From Gammaproteobacteria bacterium (GTDB taxonomy: Bacteria; Pseudomonadota; Gammaproteobacteria; Nitrococcales; Nitrococcaceae): a stretch of DNA of 7,730 nucleotides. Of this stretch, positions 1 through 7,730 are shown one piece after another. Location: NCBI GenBank assembly GCA_018334525.1, contig JAGXLT010000033.1, positions 1-7,730 of the forward strand, given 5' to 3'. Positions within the stretch are counted from its first letter, which is position 1. Each line of letters starts with the position of its first letter. The notes beneath the pieces were generated by a model that saw only the letters and a list, made by a program, of their open reading frames with translations, was not told the origin of the DNA and ran no database searches. Both the position numbers and the translations under genes were made by a program.

Positions 1-885
1 GGAATGCAGATAGAACACATCACCCGGGAAGGCTTCACGGCCCGGTGGGCGACGCAGCAGCAGGGAAACCTGGCGATAAGCCACCGCCTGCTTGGACAGA
101 TCATCATAAATAATCAGGGCATCTTCACCGCGGTCACGGAAGTATTCACCCATCGTGCAGCCCGCATACGGTGCAATAAACTGCAGCGCAGCAGATTCGG
201 CGGCCGATGCAGCCACAACGATGGTGTGATCCATGGCGCCGTGCTCTTCGAGCTTGCGCACCACGTTAGCAATGGAGGAGGCCTTCTGGCCAACCGCCAC
301 GTAGATACATTTAATACCGGTGCCTTTCTGGTTGATGATGGCATCAACAGCAACCGCGGTTTTACCGGTCTGCCGGTCGCCGATAATCAACTCACGCTGA
401 CCACGACCCACCGGCACCATCGAGTCGATGGCTTTAAGGCCGGTCTGAACCGGCTGATCCACCGACTTACGGGCGATAACGCCCGGGGCCACTTTTTCCA
501 CCGGCGCGGTCTGATCCGTTTTGATGGCGCCTTTACCATCAATCGGCGCGCCAAGCGCATTCACCACGCGGCCCAACAGTGCCTCACCAATCGGCACCTC
601 AAGAATGCGGCCGGTTGTGCGAACGCTTTCGCCTTCACTTAAGTGTGAATAATCACCCAAGATAACAGCACCCACCGAATCACGCTCTAAGTTCAGCGCC
701 ATTCCAAAGGTATCGCCTGGGAATTCGAGCATTTCGCCCTGCATCGCATCACTTAACCCGTGAATGCGGACGATTCCGTCACTCACGCTCACGATCGTGC
801 CTTCGTTGCGCGCTTCCGCTACCGCTTCGAAGTTTTCGATGCGTTGCCGAATAAGCTCGCTGATTTCCGTTGGATTCAGTTGCAT
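1..885 (-). CDS. atpA: F1 ATP synthase subunit alpha, N-terminal 295 residues (partial)
   Basis: The gene runs off the left edge after 295 codons with no stop; E. coli alpha has 513 residues. Alpha alternates with beta in the F1 hexamer and carries the non-catalytic nucleotide sites. The N-terminus [19 protein letters not shown] is the delta-binding helix, followed by the beta-barrel ([19 protein letters not shown]). The Walker A loop GDRQTGKT is at 169-176, the same numbering as E. coli. Walker B is LIIYDD at 257-262 (D261 and D262). [11 protein letters not shown] precedes it, and [16 protein letters not shown] lies at the cut end. The ATG at 885 is preceded by AGAGGA (895-900) 9 nt upstream, overlapping the atpH stop. 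The arginine finger region lies beyond the window. The frame is fully open, and the C-terminal part with atpG, atpD and atpC is expected further left. Confidence 0.97.
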   Translation of the reverse strand, partial: MQLNPTEISELIRQRIENFEAVAEARNEGTIVSVSDGIVRIHGLSDAMQGEMLEFPGDTFGMALNLERDSVGAVILGDYSHLSEGESVRTTGRILEVPIGEALLGRVVNALGAPIDGKGAIKTDQTAPVEKVAPGVIARKSVDQPVQTGLKAIDSMVPVGRGQRELIIGDRQTGKTAVAVDAIINQKGTGIKCIYVAVGQKASSIANVVRKLEEHGAMDHTIVVAASAAESAALQFIAPYAGCTMGEYFRDRGEDALIIYDDLSKQAVAYRQVSLLLRRPPGREAFPGDVFYLHS

Positions 886-899
886 CTCATCTTTTCCTC

Positions 900-1436
900 T
901 TAACGGCTTATGGCGCCGGTCAGTTTTGCCAACCGGCCGCGCACCGAACCATCAATGACCAGGTCACCGGCCCGCACAATGGCGCCGCCGATGAGTGTTT
1001 CGTCGACTTCTGTCTGGAGTGTTACCTGACGATCGAGCTGCTTGGACAGGGCCGTTTCTAACTGCTTGCGTGCCGCATCGTCTACGGGCTGAGCGGAAAT
1101 AAGCTGTGCTTCGATGGTCCGCTCATGATGCTCACGCAATACCTGAAACTGCCGGTCAATCTCCGGCAGCGCCAAGATGCGATCGCGTTCTATCAGCAGC
1201 CGAATCAGATTCTGCTGCTTTTGATCCAGCACATCACCGCAAATATCGATGATCAACTCTGCCTTTGCGGCCGCGTTAACACGCGGACTGCGAAGGATCT
1301 GCTCAACCCGCTCATCAGCGACCACCTGGGCCGCCATTGACAAGCCATCGGTCCACGCTGCTAACGCGTTGGCATCTTTAGCCAAATCAAACGCGGCCTC
1401 AGCGTAGGGTCTAGCAACGGTGATCATCTGCGCCAT
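900..1436 (-). CDS. atpH: F1 ATP synthase subunit delta
   Basis: This 178-residue soluble subunit (E. coli delta is 177) is the OSCP homologue that caps the F1 hexamer and ties it to the b stalk. The N-terminal helical domain begins [19 protein letters not shown], which is the domain binding the alpha N-termini. It is followed by a central [20 protein letters not shown] (about 73-92). The C-terminal signature [17 protein letters not shown] is nearly the E. coli sequence. The ATG at 1436 is preceded by an AAGG 7 nt upstream that overlaps the atpF stop codon (TAAGG), which suggests tight translational linkage. A 14-nt gap separates it from atpA, and its own TAA overlaps the atpA Shine-Dalgarno sequence. 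Confidence 0.96.
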   Translation of the reverse strand: MAQMITVARPYAEAAFDLAKDANALAAWTDGLSMAAQVVADERVEQILRSPRVNAAAKAELIIDICGDVLDQKQQNLIRLLIERDRILALPEIDRQFQVLREHHERTIEAQLISAQPVDDAARKQLETALSKQLDRQVTLQTEVDETLIGGAIVRAGDLVIDGSVRGRLAKLTGAISR

Positions 1437-1445
1437 AGTAGTGCC

Positions 1446-1916
1446 TTAAACCTGCTCGGTCAGTTGATCGAGCATCTGCTGATGCGCTTTTGGATCAACT
1501 TCGCGTTCCAGAATGCGGCTAGCGCCCAAAATGGCCAACTCTGAGACCTCTTTACGAAGCGCTGCACGTGCTTGAGAAACCTCTTGCTCGATTCGCGCCT
1601 CTGCCGCAACACGCTCACGCTCAGCCACCGTCCGCGCTTCTTCACGTGCTTCATCGACCAGGCTTGCCCCTTGGCGGTTTGCCTTTTCGATGATCTCCGC
1701 CGCCTGACTTTTGGCTTCGCGAATATGAGCTGCGCCCTGCTCTTTGGCGAGTTCAAGCTCATGCGAGGCACGTTCCGCCGACGCCAGGCCATCCTGAATG
1801 CGCTTTTCACGCTCACTCATCGCCTGTTTGATGGGCGGCCAGACAAACTTCATCGTGAACAGAATGAACACGGTAAACGTGATCATCTGCCCGAATAGCG
1901 TGATGTTAATGCCCAC
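1446..1916 (-). CDS. atpF: F1Fo ATP synthase subunit b (peripheral stalk)
   Basis: At 156 residues it has exactly the E. coli length. Two copies of subunit b form the peripheral stator stalk that holds F1 against the rotating ring. A single N-terminal membrane helix (about residues 5-25) begins with [11 protein letters not shown] and leads into [12 protein letters not shown]36, which is conserved and functionally important in E. coli b, is present in SEREKRI. Residues from about 33 to 140 form one long charged, Ala/Glu/Arg-rich helix with a coiled-coil pattern and DGLASAERA (42-50). The C-terminal end contacts subunit delta. The start is GTG at 1916. It matches the E. coli N-terminus residue for residue in position, and AAGGGGAG (1925-1932) stands 8 nt upstream. 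atpH begins 9 nt after the stop. Confidence 0.96.
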   Translation of the reverse strand: MGINITLFGQMITFTVFILFTMKFVWPPIKQAMSEREKRIQDGLASAERASHELELAKEQGAAHIREAKSQAAEIIEKANRQGASLVDEAREEARTVAERERVAAEARIEQEVSQARAALRKEVSELAILGASRILEREVDPKAHQQMLDQLTEQV

Positions 1917-1940
1917 GGTTCAAACTCCCCTTCTGACCGA

Positions 1941-2240
<300 letters not shown>

Positions 2241-2266
2241 CACGGCCAAACCCCCCATGGGTCAGG

Positions 2267-3425
<1,159 letters not shown>

Positions 3426-3463
3426 CCTTATCAAACCGCCTTATGAGCGGCGCAGCGCGGTGC

Positions 3464-3492
3464 AGTATAAAGAACTCCTGCCGGCGCTTCAA
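3464..3492 (-). promoter_or_regulatory. Probable sigma70-type promoter of the atp operon
   Basis: Read on the minus strand, a -35 element TTGAAG (3487-3492) is followed after exactly 17 nt by a -10 element TATACT (3464-3469). These match the TTGACA and TATAAT consensus at 4 of 6 and 5 of 6 positions. The -35 overlaps the end of parB, whose TGA is its second to fourth bases. Transcription would start near 3457, leaving a leader of about 25-30 nt before atpI. The position fits a separate promoter for the ATP synthase genes downstream of parAB. It is predicted from sequence only. No terminator-like hairpin with a U-run is visible between parB and atpI, so read-through from the gid-par genes is also possible. 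Confidence 0.6.
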
Positions 3493-4361
3493 CGAATATG
3501 CGCAAGGATTCCATCCAGCTCATCCAGACTATGGTAGCGAATCACTAATCGCCCCTTGCCTTTTTTACCGTGATCGATTTGAACTTCAGCACCCAAACGT
3601 TCGGCTAGATCCTGCTGTAAGCGCCGTACATCGGGGTCTTCCGCCGGCTCAGCCACCGCCGCCACAGCGGATTTTTCCGCGCGCTTTTGATGCTGCCGAA
3701 CCAGCGCTTCGGTCTGCCGCACACTCAGCCCGCGCGCAACGATCTGCGCGGCCAGTTCGCCCTGCGTCGTCGCATCCAGGGTTAATAGCGCACGGGCATG
3801 ACCCATTTCTAAGGCACCGGCTTCGATATGGCGTTTCACCGCAGCAGATAACTCGAGCAGCCGCAGCAGATTTGAGACACCCACACGCGAACGGCCCACC
3901 GCATCGGCAATCGCCTGATGCGTCATGCCGAATTCTTCGGTTAAGCGCTTTAGGGCGGACGCCTCTTCAAGCGGATTAAGGTCTTCCCGCTGAATATTCT
4001 CAATCAGCGCGATGGCCACTGCCATTTCGTCGGGAATATCCCGAACAATGGCCGGGATTTCGCTTAGCCCAGCCAGTTGAGCAGCACGCCACCGCCGCTC
4101 ACCGGCAATAATTTCGTATTGATCATCACCCGGTAACGGTCGCACAACAATCGGTTGCACCACGCCCTGCGAGCGAATGGAGCTTGCCAACGCCTGCAAT
4201 GCATCGGGGTCAAATTCGCGCCGTGGCTGATAACGCCCGCTTTCCAATTGATCTAGGGGAAGATTAGTGAGTGCCGCATCGCCTTCCGCAGCTGCGCCGG
4301 GCGCCGCTTCTCCAAGCAGGGCGTCTAACCCCCGGCCTAAACCCCGTCGCCGACTATTCAT
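3489..4361 (-). CDS. parB: Chromosome-partitioning protein ParB (Spo0J), parS-binding CTPase
   Basis: This 290-residue protein has normal length for a chromosomal ParB. It binds parS sites near the origin, spreads as a CTP-gated sliding clamp and stimulates ParA. The basic N-terminus RRRGLGRGLDALLGE (4-18) is the ParA-activating segment. A low-complexity Ala/Gly linker follows. The N-terminal CTPase domain carries QPRREF (45-50), GVVQPIVVR (66-74) and the CTP-binding GERRWRA (87-93). ENIQRE (122-127) and the helix-turn-helix around TTERs-like positions 148-168 (THQAIADAVGRSRVGVSNLL) read parS. The C-terminal 45 residues, rich in charged helix and ending in LDGILAHIR, form the dimerisation domain. 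A strong GGAGG at 4368-4372, 6 nt before the ATG, lies inside the last parA codons. The start overlaps the parA TGA. The parB stop codon lies within the proposed atp promoter -35 hexamer. Confidence 0.97.
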   Translation of the reverse strand: MNSRRRGLGRGLDALLGEAAPGAAAEGDAALTNLPLDQLESGRYQPRREFDPDALQALASSIRSQGVVQPIVVRPLPGDDQYEIIAGERRWRAAQLAGLSEIPAIVRDIPDEMAVAIALIENIQREDLNPLEEASALKRLTEEFGMTHQAIADAVGRSRVGVSNLLRLLELSAAVKRHIEAGALEMGHARALLTLDATTQGELAAQIVARGLSVRQTEALVRQHQKRAEKSAVAAVAEPAEDPDVRRLQQDLAERLGAEVQIDHGKKGKGRLVIRYHSLDELDGILAHIR

Positions 4362-5155
4362 GATTTGCCTCCCACCTGAGGTTTACCGGCGCGCTGACGC
4401 CGCAATAATTCCGAAGCAAGTGCCATGTAGGCCACCGCACCCGCTGAACTCCGATCATACTGCAACACCGGCAACCCGTGGCTGGGTGCTTCAGCAAGGC
4501 GCACATTGCGCGGTATCAACGTGCGATAAACCTGCCCGGAAAAATGGGTGTCCAGTTGTGCGCCCACCTGATTCGCCAGATTATTACGCCCATCGAACAT
4601 GGTGCGAACCAGCCCTTCAATCTCAAGGGCGGGATTAACGGTCTGCTGAATCCGTGCGATGGTATTGAGCAGCGCGCTTAAGCCCTCGAGCGCGTAGTAC
4701 TCACACTGAATCGGTATTAAGACCCGGTCTGCAGCCACGAATGCATTAACGGTTAAAACGTTTAAGGACGGCGGGCAGTCGATCAGAATGTGGTCATATT
4801 CATCCCGAACGGGGGCAAGGGCATCGAGCAGATGTCGCTCTCGGCCCTCGCCTTCACCCACCAGCGCGACCTCGGCCGCGGTCAGATCCGCATTGCCGGG
4901 TAGCAGGTCAAAACCGCCTTTTAATGCCTGGCAACGCACCGACTCTACCGGGGCCTGGGCCATCAGCAGGTCATAATTACTCCACTCAACCGCATCTTTA
5001 TCGACCCCGGATCCCACCGTCGCATTACCCTGCGGATCTAAATCCACCACCAGCACGCGACGCCCGTTGGCCACTAAAGAGGCTGCCAGGTTCACACAAG
5101 TGGTGGTTTTACCGACGCCGCCTTTTTGATTGGCAATAGCCAGGGTTTGCGTCAT
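4358..5155 (-). CDS. parA: Chromosome-partitioning ATPase ParA (Soj)
   Basis: This 265-residue P-loop ATPase of the MinD/ParA superfamily has no N-terminal helix-turn-helix extension, so it is the chromosomal Soj type rather than the large plasmid type. It forms ATP-dependent dimers that bind the nucleoid non-specifically. ParB-parS complexes stimulate hydrolysis and move along the gradient, which segregates newly replicated origins. The deviant Walker A motif KGGVGKTTT is at residues 11-19, with the signature lysine at 11 and the P-loop lysine at 16. VVDLDPQGNAT follows at 36-46 (Walker A' with D40). LIDCPPS with the Walker B aspartate D126 is at 124-130. The start is firm: an AAGGA at 5163-5167 stands 7 nt before the ATG. 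parB overlaps the stop codon in an ATGA, a layout that keeps the two partners in proportion. The location just after rsmG is the usual origin-proximal position. Confidence 0.97.
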   Translation of the reverse strand: MTQTLAIANQKGGVGKTTTCVNLAASLVANGRRVLVVDLDPQGNATVGSGVDKDAVEWSNYDLLMAQAPVESVRCQALKGGFDLLPGNADLTAAEVALVGEGEGRERHLLDALAPVRDEYDHILIDCPPSLNVLTVNAFVAADRVLIPIQCEYYALEGLSALLNTIARIQQTVNPALEIEGLVRTMFDGRNNLANQVGAQLDTHFSGQVYRTLIPRNVRLAEAPSHGLPVLQYDRSSAGAVAYMALASELLRRQRAGKPQVGGKS

Positions 5156-5183
5156 GGGGCTGTCCTTTCGATCTTTTGGGTCA

Positions 5184-5768
5184 TTAGTTTTGGCTCATAA
5201 TCAGCAAATGACGCTCGGCATCCATACCGTGCACCTGCAGTGTCTGTTGCTGGAATGATACGCCGGCCTGGCTTAATGCGGCTAATTCGGCATCATGCCG
5301 CCTGCCTTTCATGGCGATGGCCTGACCGCCGGGCGCCAGCAAATGCGCCACTCCCTGCCAGAACGTTAATGCCTCACTAAATGCCCGGCAGATCACCACT
5401 TTAAAACGCTCAGGTGCATGATAGGCCTCCAGTCGGCTTTCGGCTATTTGCACATTATCGGGCTTAAGCTCCAAACAGACTTGTCGCAAAAAACGGACTT
5501 TCTTTCCATTGGCCTCTAATAAAGTCACAGATCGCAACGGTTGCGCCAGGGCGATGGGTATGCCGGGCAAGCCGGCCCCGGTACCCACATCCAATAAAGG
5601 CCCTTCAGGCAGCCAAGGCAACACCGCTAGGCTATCGAGCAAGTGCCGGCTGACCATGGCCTCCGGATCACGTATGGCGGATAAGTTGTACACCCGATTC
5701 CAGCGCGCCAGTAAATCCCGATACGCCAACAGGCGGGCCGCAAGCGCCGGGTCTACCCCCTGGATCAT
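5184..5768 (-). CDS. rsmG: 16S rRNA (guanine(527)-N7)-methyltransferase RsmG (GidB)
   Basis: This 194-residue class I SAM-dependent methyltransferase is slightly shorter at the N-terminus than the 207-residue E. coli protein. In the family, RsmG methylates N7 of G527 in the 530 loop of 16S rRNA, and loss gives low-level streptomycin resistance. [11 protein letters not shown] (20-30) and RHLLDSL (41-47) are family signatures before the fold. The SAM-binding glycine loop [14 protein letters not shown] lies at 58-71, followed by [17 protein letters not shown], the acidic strand and helix that grip SAM. ICRAF and, near the end, ERHLLIM match the conserved core. The ATG at 5768 overlaps the mnmG stop in an ATGA. 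No Shine-Dalgarno sequence precedes it, and the reading frame holds no other start codon for at least 17 codons upstream. Translation therefore probably depends on ribosomes finishing mnmG. parA follows after 28 nt. Confidence 0.96.
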   Translation of the reverse strand: MIQGVDPALAARLLAYRDLLARWNRVYNLSAIRDPEAMVSRHLLDSLAVLPWLPEGPLLDVGTGAGLPGIPIALAQPLRSVTLLEANGKKVRFLRQVCLELKPDNVQIAESRLEAYHAPERFKVVICRAFSEALTFWQGVAHLLAPGGQAIAMKGRRHDAELAALSQAGVSFQQQTLQVHGMDAERHLLIMSQN

Positions 5769-7630
5769 TGCCGCAGATGAACAAGCAAAAGCGAAACGGC
5801 GGCCGGTGTCATACCCGGGATGCGCGCGGCCTGGCCCAGGGTACTCGGACGATGCTCAGAGAGCTTTTCACAGACTTCCGCTGATAACCCGATCACATTG
5901 CGATAATTAATGTCTTTGGGCACGCTTAGGGTTTCATGCTTTTCCGCCCGGGCAATCTGTGCCGCCTGGCGCTTAACATACCCATCATAGCGCGCGGCAA
6001 TTACCACCTGCTGACTAACCGCTGGATCTTCAGGCCCCGGGCCGGTGGCCGGAAAAGCCATTAACGCATTAAAGTCCACGCCCGGTCGACGCAGTAAGCC
6101 CAGCAGATTCTGCTCGCGCTGCAACGGCTTGCCCAATAACGCCGCACCGGCATCCTCACCCAAATCACTCGGTTTAATCCATGTGCGCTCCAGCCGCTTA
6201 AGTTCCTGATCAATCGCACTGCGATATTGCTCAAATGCCATCCAGTCTGCTGCAGACATCAACCCGTAGGATTGCGCCACCGGCAGCAATCGCAAATCGG
6301 CATTATCCTCGCGCAGCTGCAGCCGATACTCCGCGCGTGAGGTAAACATGCGGTAGGGCTCAGTAGTGCCGCGGGTGGTCAGATCGTCGACCAACACACC
6401 CAAATAGGCTTCATGCCGTTGTGGTATCCATGGAGATTCCGCCTGCACGGCCGCCGCCGCATTCAATCCGGCCAACAGGCCTTGGGCAGCGGCTTCTTCG
6501 TATCCGGTGGTACCATTAATCTGCCCGGCTAAATAAAGCCCGGGCAGATGCAAGCTCTCTAAGCTTGGATGCAGATCACGCGGGTCAAGATAGTCATATT
6601 CAATGGCATAGCCCGGGCGGGTAATGCGTGCATTCTCGAGGCCGGCGATCGTTTTAATCAGCGCCTGCTGCACATCGAAGGGCAGGCTGGTGGAAATGCC
6701 ATTGGGATAAATCTCCGCCGTATCCAGCCCCTCGGGTTCCAGAAAAATCTGATGACCATCACGCTGCGCAAAGCGCACCACTTTATCTTCGATCGACGGG
6801 CAGTACCGTGGGCCGACACCGTCAATCTCGCCGCTATACATCGGTGAGCGATGCAGGCCGGCGCGAATGATCTCGTGGGTTTTCGGGTTGGTGTAGGTGA
6901 TGTGGCAGGGCACCTGGCGCGGGTGTTCATCCCCCTGGCTCCAGCGCGAGAAATACGGTGCCGGCGTTTGCCCGGGCTGCTCGGCGAGCAGAGAGTAATC
7001 AATGCTTCGTGCATCAATGCGTGGCGGTGTACCGGTTTTGAGTCGGCCCACCCGCAAGGGCAGCTCACGCAGCCTTGCCGCCAGTGCGTTAGACGGGGCA
7101 TCTCCGGCACGGCCGCCTTCGCGCTGATGCTCGCCGATATGAATTTTGCCACCTAAAAATGTGCCAACGGTTAACACCACCGCCTGGGCGCGCAGCTCAA
7201 GACCGAGCTTTGTTTTTACCCCGCAAACCCGCCCCTGTTCAACAATCAGATCTTCAATACTGTCTTGAAATAAAGCCAGCCCCGGCTGTTCATCCAGCAG
7301 CTGCCGAACGGCCTGGCGATACAGCGTGCGATCGGCCTGCGCGCGGGTGGCCCGCACCGCGGGGCCTTTGCTCTCATTTAAGGTGCGAAACTGAATACCA
7401 GCCCGATCAATCGCCCGACCCATAATGCCGCCCATGGCATCGATTTCGCGCACCAAATGCCCTTTGCCAATACCCCCAATCGCCGGGTTGCAGCTCATCT
7501 GCCCCAGCGTATCCAGGCTTTGCGTGACCAGTAGGGTAGCGGCGCCTTTGCGCGCAGCAACCGACGCCGCTTCAGTGCCGGCATGCCCGCCGCCCACTAC
7601 GATCACATCATAGGTTTGTGTGCTATCCAT
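5765..7630 (-). CDS. mnmG: tRNA uridine-5-carboxymethylaminomethyl modification enzyme MnmG (GidA)
   Basis: This 621-residue cytoplasmic FAD enzyme is close to the E. coli length of about 629. With MnmE it forms the complex that installs cmnm5/nm5 on wobble uridine 34 of tRNAs reading NNA/NNG codons. An N-terminal Rossmann FAD motif, [11 protein letters not shown], spans residues 12-22. [12 protein letters not shown] follows at 47-58, LKTGTPPR at 197-204, and [10 protein letters not shown] with the active-site cysteine at residue 277, the same number as in E. coli. A second flavin-binding stretch ([20 protein letters not shown]) comes later. The C-terminal helical region, which contacts MnmE in the family, ends in [17 protein letters not shown] chose the ATG at 7630. 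An in-frame TTG at 7648, directly after the mnmE stop, would add six residues without family support. Neither start has a convincing Shine-Dalgarno sequence, so coupling to mnmE is likely. The stop overlaps the rsmG start (ATGA). Confidence 0.97.
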   Translation of the reverse strand: MDSTQTYDVIVVGGGHAGTEAASVAARKGAATLLVTQSLDTLGQMSCNPAIGGIGKGHLVREIDAMGGIMGRAIDRAGIQFRTLNESKGPAVRATRAQADRTLYRQAVRQLLDEQPGLALFQDSIEDLIVEQGRVCGVKTKLGLELRAQAVVLTVGTFLGGKIHIGEHQREGGRAGDAPSNALAARLRELPLRVGRLKTGTPPRIDARSIDYSLLAEQPGQTPAPYFSRWSQGDEHPRQVPCHITYTNPKTHEIIRAGLHRSPMYSGEIDGVGPRYCPSIEDKVVRFAQRDGHQIFLEPEGLDTAEIYPNGISTSLPFDVQQALIKTIAGLENARITRPGYAIEYDYLDPRDLHPSLESLHLPGLYLAGQINGTTGYEEAAAQGLLAGLNAAAAVQAESPWIPQRHEAYLGVLVDDLTTRGTTEPYRMFTSRAEYRLQLREDNADLRLLPVAQSYGLMSAADWMAFEQYRSAIDQELKRLERTWIKPSDLGEDAGAALLGKPLQREQNLLGLLRRPGVDFNALMAFPATGPGPEDPAVSQQVVIAARYDGYVKRQAAQIARAEKHETLSVPKDINYRNVIGLSAEVCEKLSEHRPSTLGQAARIPGMTPAAVSLLLVHLRQ

Positions 7631-7648
7631 AAGCGCAGAGTTTACCAA

Positions 7649-7730
7649 TTACTTGCCAATACAAAAGGTTGAGAAAATTTCACCCAACAAATCTTCGGTG
7701 GTGATTGTACCGGTAATTCGGCCTAAGGCG
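7649..7730 (-). CDS. mnmE: tRNA modification GTPase MnmE, C-terminal end (partial)
   Basis: Only the last 26 codons and the TAA stop are in the window; the gene enters from the right edge. The visible peptide ends in FCIGK, the invariant C-terminal C-x-G-K signature of MnmE (TrmE). The cysteine codon is at 7661-7663. The preceding residues (ALGRITG, then DLLGEIFSTF) closely match the end of the E. coli protein. MnmE is a potassium-activated, tetrahydrofolate-binding GTPase that works with MnmG to add a carboxymethylaminomethyl or aminomethyl group to C5 of wobble uridine in certain tRNAs. The family cysteine belongs to this modification site. mnmG follows 18 nt downstream in the same orientation, so the two partner subunits are probably co-transcribed. 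The GTPase and tetrahydrofolate-binding domains lie outside the window and cannot be judged. Confidence 0.95.
   Translation of the reverse strand, partial: ALGRITGTITTEDLLGEIFSTFCIGK

Noticed and set aside
4..642. 212-codon open frame on the plus strand
   Set aside because: It lies wholly opposite atpA, whose minus-strand frame is open for 295 codons with strong family matches. The plus-strand product has no recognisable domain, and the frame is a by-product of atpA codon use.
1638..1653. Partial parS match with a TTCACGTG core
   Set aside because: Only 11 of 16 positions match, the right half of the palindrome is missing, and it lies inside the conserved coiled-coil coding region of atpF. 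It is most likely chance.
3435..3488. Possible rho-independent terminator between parB and atpI
   Set aside because: The sequence is GC-rich with only 4-5 bp imperfect stems and no run of T after them on the transcribed strand, so it does not meet the terminator pattern.
3443..3979. 178-codon open frame on the plus strand
   Set aside because: It is antisense to parB and the atp promoter. The translation is Pro/Arg/Ala-rich with no family features, as expected for a shadow of a GC-rich gene.

Overview
The window is a stretch of housekeeping chromosome from a gammaproteobacterium. Every gene lies on the minus strand, so transcription runs from right to left. The order of transcription is mnmE (last 26 codons only), mnmG, rsmG, parA, parB, atpI, atpB, atpE, atpF, atpH and atpA (first 295 codons only). 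This is the classical gid-par-atp neighbourhood found close to the replication origin in many gammaproteobacteria. Chromosomal parAB sits between rsmG and atpI, which fits Pseudomonas- or Oceanospirillales-like lineages. It argues against Enterobacterales, which lack this pair. I cannot name the genus from sequence alone.

Right part (about 5184-7730): the end of mnmE, then mnmG and rsmG. MnmE and MnmG together make the cmnm5U/nm5U wobble modification of tRNA, and RsmG methylates a guanine in 16S rRNA. This is therefore an RNA-modification block. mnmG and rsmG overlap in an ATGA.

Middle part (3489-5155): parA and parB, the ATPase and the centromere-binding CTPase of chromosome segregation. 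They also overlap in an ATGA and both have strong Shine-Dalgarno sequences. I found no convincing parS site in the window.

Left part (1-3434): the F1Fo ATP synthase operon in its standard order, atpI-B-E-F-H-A. It presumably continues with atpG, atpD and atpC beyond the left edge. A good sigma70-type promoter (TTGAAG, 17 nt, TATACT) overlaps the parB stop codon and is the likely start of the atp transcript. The atpB-atpE gap (62 nt) holds a U/A-rich leader and a strong GGAGG. It resembles the known E. coli atpE translational enhancer and would suit the high copy number of subunit c.

All genes look intact and of normal length, with catalytic residues present. No gap between genes exceeds about 65 nt. 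I see no mobile elements, tRNA or rRNA genes, CRISPR arrays, repeats or signs of horizontal transfer. I find no undescribed system here; the points worth a second look are regulatory details and start-codon choices.
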